DNA from: Microcoleus sp. bin38.metabat.b11b12b14.051
Lineage (GTDB): Bacteria; Cyanobacteriota; Cyanobacteriia; Cyanobacteriales; Microcoleaceae
DNA length: 64,000 nt
Assembly: GCF_013299165.1 (NCBI RefSeq)
Contig: NZ_JAAFKD010000010.1
Location: forward strand, 146,818 to 210,817
Reading direction: 5' to 3'
The translations under genes were made by a program, and so were the position numbers. The notes beneath the pieces were generated by a model. That model was given only the letters and a program-made list of their open reading frames with translations, searched no databases and was not told the origin of the DNA. Shown here piece by piece: positions 26,848 to 36,249 of the stretch; position 1 is the stretch's first letter; every line of letters begins with the position of its first letter.

Positions 26848-27939
26848 ATGAACAAGATTGTCGTAGGCCTCTCCGGCGGGGTCGATAGTTCCGCAGCAGC
26901 CGCAATTTTACACCATCAGGGCTATGAAGTGGTGGGTTTAACGCTGTGGTTGATGAAAGGTAAAGGTCAGTGCTGCTCTGAGGGAATGGTCGATGCCGCT
27001 AAAATTTGCGAAGATTTGGGCGTTCCTCACCACATTGTTGACAGCCGTGAAGTCTTTAAGGCAAGTATTGTAGATTTTTTGGTGGACGGTTACAGTGCTG
27101 GAGTGACGCCTCTGCCTTGTTCGCAGTGCAATAAAACTGTCAAGTTCGGGCCGATGCTTAAGTATGCTCGCGAAGACCTGGGTATTGAAAAGATTGCTAC
27201 GGGACACTACGCTCGCATTACTTATGATACTGCTACGGATCGCTATCAGTTGCTGCGGGCGATCGACCCTGCGAAAGATCAATCTTATTTCTTGTACGAT
27301 TTAACACAGGATTTGCTGGCTGGTACGGAGTTTCCTTTGGGGGAAATCACCAAGACTGAAACTCGCAGAATTGCGGCGGAATTTGGCTTGAGCACCGCTG
27401 ACAAGCCGGAAAGTCAAGATTTGTGCTTGGTGGAAAGTAACGGTTCGATGCGGGCTTTTCTGGACAAGTACATTGCGCCGCAAAAGGGTGACATTGTAGA
27501 TAAGGCCGGCCGCGTACTCGGACAGCACGACGGCGTGCACCACTACACCATCGGCCAGCGCAAGGGACTCGGGATTGCTGCACCGGAACCGCTGTATGTA
27601 ATTGAACTTGATGCTGGTGCTAATCGGGTGATTGTGGGCGATCGCCAGTTGGCGGTAGAATCTGAGTTCATGGTTCAGAAAGTAAATTGGGTTTCTGTGG
27701 CAGAGCCTGCCGCTCCGATTCGGGCTTCTGTACAGATTCGCTATCGATCGCAACCCGTCCCCGCTACAATTATTCCTGTCGAACCATCCGAAGCCGACTC
27801 CAAGGGCAGCGGTACCAGAGTCAAGGTAATTTTTGACGAACCGCAGTTGAGCATTACCCCCGGACAAGCAGCAGTTTGGTATGACTCAGATGTGCTCTTA
27901 GGCGGCGGCATCATCGAAAGAAAAAAACTTCAGAATTAA
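26848..27939 (+). CDS. mnmA: tRNA-specific 2-thiouridylase MnmA
   Basis: 363 residues. The PP-loop [15 protein letters not shown] lies at residues 8-22, followed by the catalytic Cys regions ([14 protein letters not shown] near 90-103 and [10 protein letters not shown] near 190-199). Other family motifs are [21 protein letters not shown] and [11 protein letters not shown]. MnmA activates U34 of tRNA-Lys/Glu/Gln with ATP and inserts sulfur relayed from a cysteine desulfurase. Length is typical and all key residues are present. The final 70 residues form the usual beta-barrel ([10 protein letters not shown] ... [16 protein letters not shown]). A strong hairpin follows. Confidence 0.95.
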   Translation: MNKIVVGLSGGVDSSAAAAILHHQGYEVVGLTLWLMKGKGQCCSEGMVDAAKICEDLGVPHHIVDSREVFKASIVDFLVDGYSAGVTPLPCSQCNKTVKFGPMLKYAREDLGIEKIATGHYARITYDTATDRYQLLRAIDPAKDQSYFLYDLTQDLLAGTEFPLGEITKTETRRIAAEFGLSTADKPESQDLCLVESNGSMRAFLDKYIAPQKGDIVDKAGRVLGQHDGVHHYTIGQRKGLGIAAPEPLYVIELDAGANRVIVGDRQLAVESEFMVQKVNWVSVAEPAAPIRASVQIRYRSQPVPATIIPVEPSEADSKGSGTRVKVIFDEPQLSITPGQAAVWYDSDVLLGGGIIERKKLQN

Positions 27940-28020
27940 GCTAAGGGGCAGCCTCAAAGCCCGCCCCACCAAAAAATCCAATAAAATTTACTATTTGTGG
28001 AACAGGCCAGAAAGCCTGTG

Positions 28021-28054
28021 CTTGTGGAACAGGCCAGAAAGCCTGTTCCACAAG
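28021..28054. terminator. Perfect 14-bp hairpin between convergent genes
   Basis: CTTGTGGAACAGGC/GCCTGTTCCACAAG with a 6-base loop, after mnmA and before the end of the convergent 192-aa gene. A second shorter copy of one arm lies just upstream (28000-28017). It is likely a transcription barrier on both strands and belongs to the GGAACAGGC repeat type. Confidence 0.6.
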
Positions 28055-28097
28055 CACATTCACTTTTGATTTCACAAGCTCAAATTCCCCTAACTAA

Positions 28098-28676
28098 CTA
28101 ACTAACTTTCTTTTCCAAACGCAACACATTGCCCCTAATATTAGTACGGTAAACCCAAGTTTGACTGCCGTCAGAAAGCACCACTCGCCAACCTTCGACA
28201 AACATTTGGGCGCAAATTTCCTCCGCTTGCGCCAGTCCCAAACAACTATTGGGCCAACTTTGGCGGCTCGATTCAGTAACTTTCAACTTACCAGCAGCAA
28301 TCCCAGTTTGGCGGGACAAGTCTTGGCGAACCGCTGCTGCTACGGTTGCTGGTAATTGGTTGGGGGGATTTTGGCGCGTAGTCTGTGCCAAAAAATTGCC
28401 CGATTCCGAAGCCAGACTGTTGATAGCCAATCGGGAGTTGATGGTTTTTTGCACCGTTTCAGGGGCCAATTGCGGCCCGGTTGGCTGCTGTAGACTTTCC
28501 CACTGGGCGAGGGAATGTTTGACAGCGCCCGCGTTAGCGGCTGCGGTGTGGATTAGCGCCGGATACATTTCCCACGCGAGAATTCCTGTCAGCACCAAAG
28601 CCAAGATTACAGGATTTGGCTGCTTTTGATTTCTGTTTTGATTGTTTTGAGAGTTATTTTCGGAGATTGGTTTCAT
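28098..28676 (-). CDS. Membrane-anchored cyanobacterial hypothetical protein
   Basis: 192 residues. A hydrophilic Asn/Gln-rich start (NNSQNNQNRNQKQPN) is followed by a transmembrane or uncleaved signal segment at about 22-45 (VILALVLTGILAWEMYPALI). After a variable linker comes a C-terminal domain (LSRQTGIAAGKLKVTESSRQ, SWPNSCLGLAQAEEICAQM, WRVVLSDGSQTWVYRTNIRG) with two Cys residues that could pair. I recognise this C-terminal type from other cyanobacterial exported proteins but not its function. Probably periplasmic, anchored in the inner membrane. Convergent with mnmA. Confidence 0.7.
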   Translation of the reverse strand: MKPISENNSQNNQNRNQKQPNPVILALVLTGILAWEMYPALIHTAAANAGAVKHSLAQWESLQQPTGPQLAPETVQKTINSRLAINSLASESGNFLAQTTRQNPPNQLPATVAAAVRQDLSRQTGIAAGKLKVTESSRQSWPNSCLGLAQAEEICAQMFVEGWRVVLSDGSQTWVYRTNIRGNVLRLEKKVS

Positions 28677-29472
28677 CTTACGCCCTCTACCTCACTTTAC
28701 ACTCTGGCGCGATCGAGAGCGATCGCTCAAATGCAGATGATATTTATTTATACACTGCTGAGTCGTGCTGTTTGTTCCTTTGTGCACAACCCACTTTAGT
28801 GAGTCGTGCGGCACAAGTATTGTATACTCGCTGCCCACACTTATATTTCAGGAAACTTGCACCCTTCCACCTATTACTTAATTTTTAGCAGAAATAATTG
28901 GTTTAAAGCCTCTACCTTTTAGGGATAAATTAAAAGCAGACTATTCATTACTACAATCTTCTTCCTTCCAGATAGAGGCCCCTGTCAACCCAACGACCCG
29001 CTTTTCTGTCAAGCGTCAACAGAATCTTAGTTTATAAGTATCAAAAAAAAAATCGGGTTAAGTAAATATTCTTAAAAAAATCTGATTCTGGTCGAGAGCC
29101 TCAGTAAAAATGACTATTCACCGCCCAAAAACTACTAAAGCTGTTTTAGACTGTAAAATGCGACCTGAGCGGGTGAGGCATGAGGGATGCCACACAATCT
29201 GTTGCTAGAGGACAGGAATGCTTTAAATATTAAGCAAGTGACCGTTGAGTAATTTTAGCATTCTGATTTTCAAGAGCGATCGTCCGTCAGTCGATTTTCA
29301 CATTGAAGATTTGAGATTTATTTCCAGCGCAGTACATCTGGGACTATAACTTGATTCTGAGATTTTGAATTCTGCACCACAACCCTGCGGGGGCTTCTAT
29401 CTGTTTTCGAGCGGATTAATTTTTGGTAGCGATCGCTACTTTTTTAGTACAATTCATTTAAATGTATCATTT
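28677..29472. other. Long intergenic region with dispersed element 28897-28980
   Basis: About 800 bases without a supportable gene. The notable content is an 84-base element, ATTGGTTTAAAGCCTCTACC ... ACTATTCATTACTACAATC ... CCAGATAGAGGC, whose ends pair (GCCTCTA/TAGAGGC). Versions recur at 38006-38088 and 55031-55112. The rest is A+T-rich, with scattered CGATCG sites. The promoter of the SpoIIE-type gene should be near the right end. Confidence 0.6.
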
Positions 29473-31446
29473 ATGAACAAAAAATCCCTCGGAATCCATT
29501 TAATGAATCGACTGACGTATCCTCAAAAGTTTATCTTGATCGGTTTTCTATTTGCCATGCCGTTAACTTTGGTCATGTACCTGCTGATTTCCGAAATAAA
29601 CACCAGGGTAGATTTTGCCCAAAAAGAAATCTACGGCAATCAATACCTGCGCCCGCTGCGCCAGTTGAGGCAATACATACCACAACTTCAATTATTAAAT
29701 TATCAGGGCTTAAATTTAAATTCAAACAATGTAGATTATAGCAAAAATTTAGAAGCTAAGATCGACGCTGAATTTCAAGCCCTGGCCAATACGGATCGCC
29801 AGTTAGGAATAACTCTAATTTCCCAGAATCAATTTAATAGTATTTATCAGAAATGGCAAGATTTTCAACTCCGTCGCAACCAGTGGAGTCTAGAAACTTA
29901 CGATGTTGTCTATAATAAACTAGGATTAGATATTGATAGATTGAGCGCTCACATCGGCGATACTTCCAATCTAATATTAGACCCCGATTTAGATACCTAT
30001 TATTTGATGGATGCTACTTTGCTGAAGCTTCCACAAATGCAAAAAATCTTGTCAGAGATTAGGCTAATTTCTGGCAAAAGTAGTTTGCGTTCCGATGCCA
30101 CACCTGATGAAAGAGCCAAACTGATTACTTTAGCGGGGAAATTGAGAGAATTCAATCAGGATTTAGCAATCAATATGGAGGTAGGATTTAGCAATAATCC
30201 TCAGGGCAACCTGCGACCGAAATTAAGCCAGCATTTAACTCAATTCAACTCCGTAGTTGAGCAACTAACCGGGCAACTAGATAAACTAATTGATCCCACA
30301 GCAGTAGTGGAATATTACGCCTATCTCGATGGCAGCCAGCGAGTTCTCAACTCAAGTTTTGAACTGTGGGACAAAAGTGTCAATGAGTTAGACTTTCTCC
30401 TGCAAAAACGAATTGATAGTTTTGTTGCTAGAAAACGCATAATTGCTGTTTTTGTGTTAATAATATTGGTGCTAGTGATTTATTTATTTTGGTCTTTTTA
30501 TCGGTCAGTTATGCAAACTGTTTTTGTGCTTGATGAAGCGTCAAAAAAAATGGCAAGTGGCAATCTAGACCATAAAATTATTTTGGATAATAGAGATGAA
30601 CTCGGGCAAGTTGTAGGTGCGTTCAACAATATTGCCGATGCCTTGGTTGGTGCAAACCAAGAAATTACGGTTCTCAACGATCGCCTAAAAGCCGAAAATA
30701 TGCGGATGAGTGCCGAACTAGATGTCACTCGCAAGATTCAGCAGATGCTGCTACCGAAAGATCGGGAACTGAAGGAAGTTGTAGGCTTAGATATTGCGGG
30801 ATTTATGGAGGCTGCTGATGAAGTAGGCGGTGACTATTACGACGTACTCCAGCACGAAGGTAGAGTAAAAATTGGGATTGGCGATGTGACGGGACACGGA
30901 TTGGAAAGTGGCGTTTTAATGATTATGGTTCAAACGGCTGTCCGAACTTTGCTCGCTTACAACGAACCCGATGCGGTGAAATTTTTAACCGCTATTAACA
31001 GTGCAATTTATGATAATGTGCAGCGGATGAAATGCGATAAAAATGCCAGCCTTGCTTTGCTAGATTATCACGAGGGTATGCTGAAGTTGAGCGGCCAGCA
31101 CGAAGAAATGATTGTGGTGCGTTCTAACGGTTCTGTCGAGCGGTTTGATACGATCGATTTGGGTTTCCCGATCGGGCTGGATGCAGATATTGCTGAATTT
31201 GTTGCTGAAACCGTTGTGCAGTTGCATTCGGGAGATGTGGTAGTGTTGTACACTGACGGGATTACGGAAGCTGAAAATATGGAGCAAGTGCTTTACGGGT
31301 TAGATAGGTTAATTGAGGTAATACAGATTAATTGGCAGGGAACTGCGGCAGAAATTAGGCAGGGTGTAATTGAGGACGTGCGATCGCACATTGGCGAACA
31401 AAAAGTTTTTGATGACATCACATTGCTGGTACTCAAACAAAAATAG
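29473..31446 (+). CDS. SpoIIE/PP2C-type protein phosphatase with HAMP, membrane sensor
   Basis: About 657 residues from ATG 29473 (MNKKSLGIHLMNRLTYPQKF); ATG 29503 is also possible, and the frame is open to 29365. TM1 lies near 20-40 (FILIGFLFAMPLTLVMYLLI), then a periplasmic sensing region of about 300 residues, TM2 near 335-355 (IAVFVLIILVLVIYLFW), a HAMP segment (DEASKKMASGNLDHKI) and the PP2C domain from about 450 (MLLPKDRELKEVVGLDIAGF, EVGGDYYDV, IGDVTGHGLESGV, VVLYTDGITEA) with the metal Asp residues present. It should dephosphorylate the STAS-like protein encoded two genes downstream. The layout resembles IcfG of Synechocystis and SiaA of Pseudomonas. First gene of a co-directional cluster. 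Confidence 0.9.
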   Translation: MNKKSLGIHLMNRLTYPQKFILIGFLFAMPLTLVMYLLISEINTRVDFAQKEIYGNQYLRPLRQLRQYIPQLQLLNYQGLNLNSNNVDYSKNLEAKIDAEFQALANTDRQLGITLISQNQFNSIYQKWQDFQLRRNQWSLETYDVVYNKLGLDIDRLSAHIGDTSNLILDPDLDTYYLMDATLLKLPQMQKILSEIRLISGKSSLRSDATPDERAKLITLAGKLREFNQDLAINMEVGFSNNPQGNLRPKLSQHLTQFNSVVEQLTGQLDKLIDPTAVVEYYAYLDGSQRVLNSSFELWDKSVNELDFLLQKRIDSFVARKRIIAVFVLIILVLVIYLFWSFYRSVMQTVFVLDEASKKMASGNLDHKIILDNRDELGQVVGAFNNIADALVGANQEITVLNDRLKAENMRMSAELDVTRKIQQMLLPKDRELKEVVGLDIAGFMEAADEVGGDYYDVLQHEGRVKIGIGDVTGHGLESGVLMIMVQTAVRTLLAYNEPDAVKFLTAINSAIYDNVQRMKCDKNASLALLDYHEGMLKLSGQHEEMIVVRSNGSVERFDTIDLGFPIGLDADIAEFVAETVVQLHSGDVVVLYTDGITEAENMEQVLYGLDRLIEVIQINWQGTAAEIRQGVIEDVRSHIGEQKVFDDITLLVLKQK

Positions 31447-31519
31447 CTAATTAAATTTTAACTCTCAAGTTAAAAATAAATTATGTGTTCCGAATTCTAC
31501 CTTTACCTTTAATATCGAT

Positions 31520-32098
31520 ATGATTCAGACTTTCGGCGATTTTATCGAGCAGTCACCTAGCGCAGAATACTTGATAATTGGATTTTCTCCGAGTTCGTTA
31601 CCCCTCAAGCAGCGGTGGCGGAACAACGGTTTGTCGGCTGATTTTCTGGCTGACTACTTGACGACTTTTTTCCCTGGAAACGAAGACGAACCCTCGACAA
31701 TTAACAGACAAGCCGAAATTAAAAGTGCTGTTAGCTACATTGCTAACGAGTTATTAGAGAATGCGATGAAGTTTAATGATGAAGCTTCGGATTACCCGAT
31801 CGACATTAAACTGCAATTACTGAGCGATGGAGTAATTTTTTCAGTTGCTAATAGCATTTCTCGGTCATCTATCGGCAAGTTTCAGGCTTACATTGAGCAG
31901 TTGCTGACCTGCGACCCTAGCGAGCTGTACATTCAGCAGTTGGAAAAAAATGCTGCTGACGAAAGTTGTAGCGCTTCTGGATTGGGCTTGCTGACGATGC
32001 TCAACGATTATACAGCCAAACTAGGCTGGAAGTTCAAAACCGTGCAAACAGATCCGGAAATTATTGCGGTGACAACTATGGTGCGATTGAGAGTATAG
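31520..32098 (+). CDS. Anti-sigma-factor-like kinase/ATPase (slr1658/SiaB-like)
   Basis: 192 residues. The HATPase-like N-box is visible as YIANELLENAMKFNDEAS near 71-88; the G2-like end is SASGLGLLTMLNDYTAKLG near 155-172. It has no histidine phosphoacceptor domain, as in RsbW/SpoIIAB or SiaB-type kinases that phosphorylate a STAS-like partner on Ser/Thr. Position between a SpoIIE phosphatase and a STAS-like gene fits a partner-switching kinase. I place it with the cyanobacterial slr1658-type regulators, from memory. Gap to the phosphatase gene 73 bases, to the next gene about 40. Confidence 0.75.
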   Translation: MIQTFGDFIEQSPSAEYLIIGFSPSSLPLKQRWRNNGLSADFLADYLTTFFPGNEDEPSTINRQAEIKSAVSYIANELLENAMKFNDEASDYPIDIKLQLLSDGVIFSVANSISRSSIGKFQAYIEQLLTCDPSELYIQQLEKNAADESCSASGLGLLTMLNDYTAKLGWKFKTVQTDPEIIAVTTMVRLRV

Positions 32099-32139
32099 GT
32101 CGAGCGTGGCGATCGATAATATCTAAGGGACTTTTTTTG

Positions 32140-32490
32140 GTGGAAATGGAAATTAAAACACAAGATTACCGGATCTGTTACGATCCAGCAACGGCAACAG
32201 TGAGTTTTGTTGGCTCTCTCAGGCTGAGCGGGCCTAGGGAGTACGCGCCGATAGTGCAGTTGCTGGGTGAGGTAGCCGACGTGGAGCAGGCGAAAATTAC
32301 CCTCAATGTGCAGCAGTTAGAATTTTTGAACAGTTCTGGCATCAATATGCTGTCAAAATTTATTATCGAGGTGCGCAAAAAAGCTCGGGTGCAAATGGCA
32401 GTACAAGGCTCTCAACGCATAGCTTGGCAAAGTAAATCTTTGAAGAATTTGCAGCGACTGATGCCTGCTTTACAGTTGGAATTAATATAG
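32140..32490 (+). CDS. STAS-like partner-switch protein (slr1659/SiaC-like)
   Basis: 116 residues if started at GTG 32140 (VEMEIKTQDYRICYDPA), nine bases after AAGGGA; TTG 32137 and ATG 32146 are alternatives. The centre ITLNVQQLEFLNSSGINML resembles the phosphorylation-site helix of anti-sigma antagonists: the Ser pair in FLNSSG is where the kinase would act and the SpoIIE phosphatase would reverse it. Beta-alpha pattern and length fit STAS or SiaC-like proteins. It probably passes the signal to the cyclase encoded next, or to another target elsewhere. Confidence 0.7.
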   Translation: MEMEIKTQDYRICYDPATATVSFVGSLRLSGPREYAPIVQLLGEVADVEQAKITLNVQQLEFLNSSGINMLSKFIIEVRKKARVQMAVQGSQRIAWQSKSLKNLQRLMPALQLELI

Positions 32491-32558
32491 AAATGATGAC
32501 TTTTAGAGTGCAGGATGTTGAGCAATTTTCTGTTAGTTGAGGCGCAAATTCTCGGGTT

Positions 32559-34031
32559 ATGCTGGAAGAACAACCATCTAGAGAACAGCTACTTTTAGAG
32601 ATAGAAAGATTGCGCCAGCAAGTGGAAGACTTGAAGGAGGAAAAAGCGGATCTGGAAATCTTGCTGGAAACTACTGCGGAACATTCCGATACGGTGGAAA
32701 GCGAGCTGCGCTATCGGGCATTGCAGGCGGTGCGCGAAGGCGAAATCAAGCTGGCTCAATTTCTGGAAGCGATTCCCGTAGGCGTGGCCGTGCTCGATTC
32801 TCAAGGCAAACCTTACTACATCAATCACGCCGGACAGCAGTTGTTCGGTCAGGGTGTTTTAACGTTAAACAAAGTTGAGGATTTGTCAGAAGTTTATCAA
32901 ATTTATGTCGCGGGAACTGATAAGATTTACCCTTTCGAGAATTTGCCGATCGTTCGAGCTTTGAGAGGCGAAAACGCGACTGCTGACGATCTAGAAATTC
33001 ATCGTTCCGGTAATAAAATTCCTTTAGAAATTTGGGGAAGACCCATTTGTGAAGGCGGTAAAGTTGCTTTTGCGATCGCAGTTTTTCAAGAAATAACGCA
33101 ACGCAAACAAGCTGAAACTGAGCGCCAAAAGCTGATTAAGGAACTATTCGATTCGACTAAAAATTTGGAAAAATCCCTGGATGCCGAATCTGAATTAACT
33201 GATGCTTACGGGCGATTTGTGCCACACCAATTTTTGTTCTTGCTGGGATATGAAAGTATTATAGATGTCAATTTGGGCGACCAGGTGCAGAAGGAAATGT
33301 CGGTGCTGTTTGCGGATATCCGCGATTTCACAACGCTTTCAGAAACTATGACGCCCCAAGAAAATTTTAATTTTATCAATGCTTATCTGTCGCGAATGGA
33401 GCCCGCTATTGCTAGAAATCAGGGGTTTATTGACAAATATATTGGCGATGCAATTATGGCTCTGTTTGGCGACGGTGCAGATGATGCAGTGAAAGCTGGT
33501 ATTGAAATGTTAAATATCTTGACTGCTTACAACGAACACCGTGTAACTATTGGCTACATCCCGATTGAAATTGGCATTGGGATCAATTCTGGTTCTTTGA
33601 TGCTGGGGACAGTGGGTGGCGATGGCCGGATGGACAGTACCGTGATTAGTGATGCTGTTAACTTGGCTTCTCGGATTGAAGGATTGACTAAAGATTACGG
33701 TGTACCTCTGTTAATTTCTCAGCAGACTTTGGAGCGGTTACGCAATCCGGCTGATTATGCTATTAGGATTGTCGATAAAGTACAGGTAAAAGGAAAATCT
33801 GAATATGTCATAGTCTATGAGGTGTTTGATGCCGATCCGCCGGATATTCGGGCGGCAAAGCTGGCAAATTTGTCTGTATATACTGAAGCTATGTTACTGT
33901 GCGATCGCAAACAGTTTCGAGAAGCGGGAAAATTGTTTGAAGAGTGTTTGCGGACAAATCCGAACGATCCCGTAGCTCGTATTTATCTAAAACGCTGTCG
34001 GGATTGGCGATCGCTCCTCAAGGGAATTTAG
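32559..34031 (+). CDS. PAS-domain class III adenylate/guanylate cyclase
   Basis: 490 residues. An N-terminal coiled coil (LLLEIERLRQQVEDLKEEKA) is followed by a PAS domain near 68-185 (FLEAIPVGVAVLDSQGKPYY) and the catalytic domain near 235-420. Metal-binding Asp residues lie in VLFADIRDFTTLS and in KYIGDAIMALFG; the transition-state Asn/Arg are in DAVNLASRIEG. The Lys of DKYIGD and the Thr of DSTVISD fit the adenine-specific Lys/Thr pair of cyanobacterial adenylate cyclases, so cAMP is the likely product. A short TPR-like tail follows (EAMLLCDRKQFREAGKLFEE). Last gene of the partner-switch cluster, 68 bases after the STAS-like gene. Confidence 0.88.
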   Translation: MLEEQPSREQLLLEIERLRQQVEDLKEEKADLEILLETTAEHSDTVESELRYRALQAVREGEIKLAQFLEAIPVGVAVLDSQGKPYYINHAGQQLFGQGVLTLNKVEDLSEVYQIYVAGTDKIYPFENLPIVRALRGENATADDLEIHRSGNKIPLEIWGRPICEGGKVAFAIAVFQEITQRKQAETERQKLIKELFDSTKNLEKSLDAESELTDAYGRFVPHQFLFLLGYESIIDVNLGDQVQKEMSVLFADIRDFTTLSETMTPQENFNFINAYLSRMEPAIARNQGFIDKYIGDAIMALFGDGADDAVKAGIEMLNILTAYNEHRVTIGYIPIEIGIGINSGSLMLGTVGGDGRMDSTVISDAVNLASRIEGLTKDYGVPLLISQQTLERLRNPADYAIRIVDKVQVKGKSEYVIVYEVFDADPPDIRAAKLANLSVYTEAMLLCDRKQFREAGKLFEECLRTNPNDPVARIYLKRCRDWRSLLKGI

Positions 34032-34230
34032 TCATTAGTCATCTCGCCCGAAGAGCGAAGTCGAAGGGTGGTCATTGGTCATTGGTCATTGGTCATCTCG
34101 CCGAAGAGCGAAGTCGAAGGGTGGTCATTGGTCAGTGGTCATTGGTCATCTCGCCCGAAGAGCGAAGTCGAAGGGTGGTCATTGGTCAGTGGTCAGTGGT
34201 CAGTGGTCAGTGGTCAGTGGTCATTAGTCA
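34032..34230. repeat. Heptamer array GGTCATT/GGTCAGT with interspersed GAAGAGCGAAGTCGAAGGG
   Basis: Starts directly after the cyclase stop. Runs of 7-mers GGTCATT and GGTCAGT are broken three times by a 26-base CTCGCCCGAAGAGCGAAGTC-type insert. Typical cyanobacterial short tandem repeat; the rest of the gap to 34433 holds an AACCCGGTTTCT copy at about 34365 and no gene. Confidence 0.8.
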
Positions 34231-34433
34231 GTAGTCATATCCGCTTAGATCTGAATTATATCGATCGCCTGACTCGCACTTGCCGTCGAAAATTATGATT
34301 TCGAGACAACCCGAAGCGATAAGCTGCTGCTTGGGAGGTTTTGCCACAGACTATCTACCAAGAAACCCGGTTTCTACTTTAAAAGTACGTAAGTCCTGAT
34401 AATATAATTACTAATTTGGAGTGTCTAGAAAAG

Positions 34434-36086
34434 ATGATGGGAATCAACAAGTGGCAGTCGAGAATATCTATAAAACCTTCAGCGATCAAAATTATAGCTC
34501 TGTTCTGCCTGTGCTGCTTGTTAACGGCAAGTTGCGGACAGTCCGCTTCTCGATCGCCCAATTCGCCCAATTCGCCCAACAACGATCGCATTACAATTGG
34601 CACAACATTGAAGTTGCGGACGATCGACCCTGCGGACGCTTACGAAACCATCTCAGGGGAACTGCTGCGAAATTTGGGCGACACTCTCTACACCTACGAG
34701 TCGGGAACGACAAAGTTAATTCCCCACTTGGCGACAGCAATGCCAAAAGTTAGCAAGGACGGATTGACATATACAATTCCCCTGCGTCAAGGCGTGATTT
34801 TTCACGACGACACACCGTTTAACGCCACAGCAATGGAATTTTCGTTGCAGCGGTTTATCAAAAATGGCGGCCGTCCGAGTTTCTTGTTGGGCGACGCAGT
34901 AGAATCGGTGAAAGCGACGGGCGAATACGAATTAACTTTTCAACTCAAAAAGCCTTTTGCTGCTTTTCCTTCCCTGCTGACATTTGCCGGTCTTTGTCCC
35001 ATTTCTCCGAAAGCTTACCAGATTGGGGACGGTAAATTTAAACCGGATACCTTTGTAGGAACTGGACGCTACAAGTTGGCGAAGTACGGTAGCGATTCTC
35101 TGAAGTTTGACGCATTTGATAAGTATTGGGGGGAAAAATCAGTCAATAAAGGTATTGACATTTTGCTGCTTTCGAGTTCTTCAAATTTGTTTAATACTTT
35201 TCGGACTGGGGCGATCGATGTAGCTTATTTGTCTCTGGATGCGGATCAAGTTCGTAGCTTGGACGAGGGAGCGAAAAAAGGAAAATGGCAGGAAATCGCG
35301 GGGGAGAGCAGTACAGTTAGTTATATGACGCTGAACATGAAGTCTCAACCGCTGGATAAGTTGGAAGTCAGACAGGCGATCGCTGCGGCGATGGATCGGC
35401 CATTAATTAACGATCGCGTCCTCCGAGGACAAGCGCAGCCGCTGTACAGCCTGATTCCCACAACCTTCGACGTTAACAAGCCTGTATTTAAAGAAATGTA
35501 CGGCGACGCCAACATGACCAAAGCCAAGGAATTGTTAACAAAAGCGGGATATTCGGCGGCTAATCCGTTTGTTTTCCAAATCTGGCATCCTTCTGGTTCC
35601 ACGAAACGCGCTTTAGTGGCGAGCACGATCAAAGCTTTGGCGCAACTCAAAATGGACGGGATCATGCAGGTGGAAGTTAATAGCGTTGAATCTCCGACTT
35701 TGTTTCAGAATATAGAGAAGGGGATTTATCCTGCGGTGTTAGTGGATTGGTACGCTGACTTTTTCGACGCTGACAATTACATTCAGCCGTTTTTGGATTG
35801 TGCGACGGGTTCGGCGGCCGGCGGGTGCGAGAAGGGTGCCAGTCAGGGGCAGGGTTCGTTTTATTATAACGATCGGGTAAATCAACTGATTGCCAAGCAG
35901 CGCCAAGAAGCAAACCCTCAAACCCGCAAAGCTTTGTTTGCCGAAATTCAAGACATACTAGGTCAAGATGTACCTTTCATCCCCCTTTGGCAGGATAAGG
36001 ACTATACTTTTGCTCAGAACAGCATCACGGGTGTCCGTCTAGAACCGACGCAATCCTTCCCCTTTTGGTTCCTGAAAAAGCAATAA
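34434..36086 (+). CDS. ABC transporter substrate-binding lipoprotein, peptide/nickel type (SBP family 5)
   Basis: About 550 residues from ATG 34434 (or the adjacent ATG 34437), preceded by AGAAAAG. The signal sequence IKIIALFCLCCLLTASC ends in a lipobox (LTASC), so the mature protein starts at Cys and is lipid-anchored in the periplasm. Family 5 signature: LRTIDPADAYETISGELLRN, LRQGVIFHDDTPFNA, FVGTGRYKLAKYG and the C-terminal IPLWQDKDYTFA. It would deliver oligopeptides, nickel or similar solutes to an ABC permease; none is encoded nearby, so the permease must be elsewhere. Asn/Pro-rich linker (SPNSPNSPNN) after the lipobox. Confidence 0.9.
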   Translation: MMGINKWQSRISIKPSAIKIIALFCLCCLLTASCGQSASRSPNSPNSPNNDRITIGTTLKLRTIDPADAYETISGELLRNLGDTLYTYESGTTKLIPHLATAMPKVSKDGLTYTIPLRQGVIFHDDTPFNATAMEFSLQRFIKNGGRPSFLLGDAVESVKATGEYELTFQLKKPFAAFPSLLTFAGLCPISPKAYQIGDGKFKPDTFVGTGRYKLAKYGSDSLKFDAFDKYWGEKSVNKGIDILLLSSSSNLFNTFRTGAIDVAYLSLDADQVRSLDEGAKKGKWQEIAGESSTVSYMTLNMKSQPLDKLEVRQAIAAAMDRPLINDRVLRGQAQPLYSLIPTTFDVNKPVFKEMYGDANMTKAKELLTKAGYSAANPFVFQIWHPSGSTKRALVASTIKALAQLKMDGIMQVEVNSVESPTLFQNIEKGIYPAVLVDWYADFFDADNYIQPFLDCATGSAAGGCEKGASQGQGSFYYNDRVNQLIAKQRQEANPQTRKALFAEIQDILGQDVPFIPLWQDKDYTFAQNSITGVRLEPTQSFPFWFLKKQ

Positions 36087-36249
36087 TTGTTTACAAGAGA
36101 TTTGGGTAGTTGAAACGTCAATAATTCTATCATCTTTTGTGCACAATAGGGTGATGATTGTCACAGTTTATCGAAGAGACCGATCACCCCACTCTCTCTA
36201 AAAATGTTGGATATTATTAGTAGAGAGAGATATCGCTGAGGGTGAGTAT

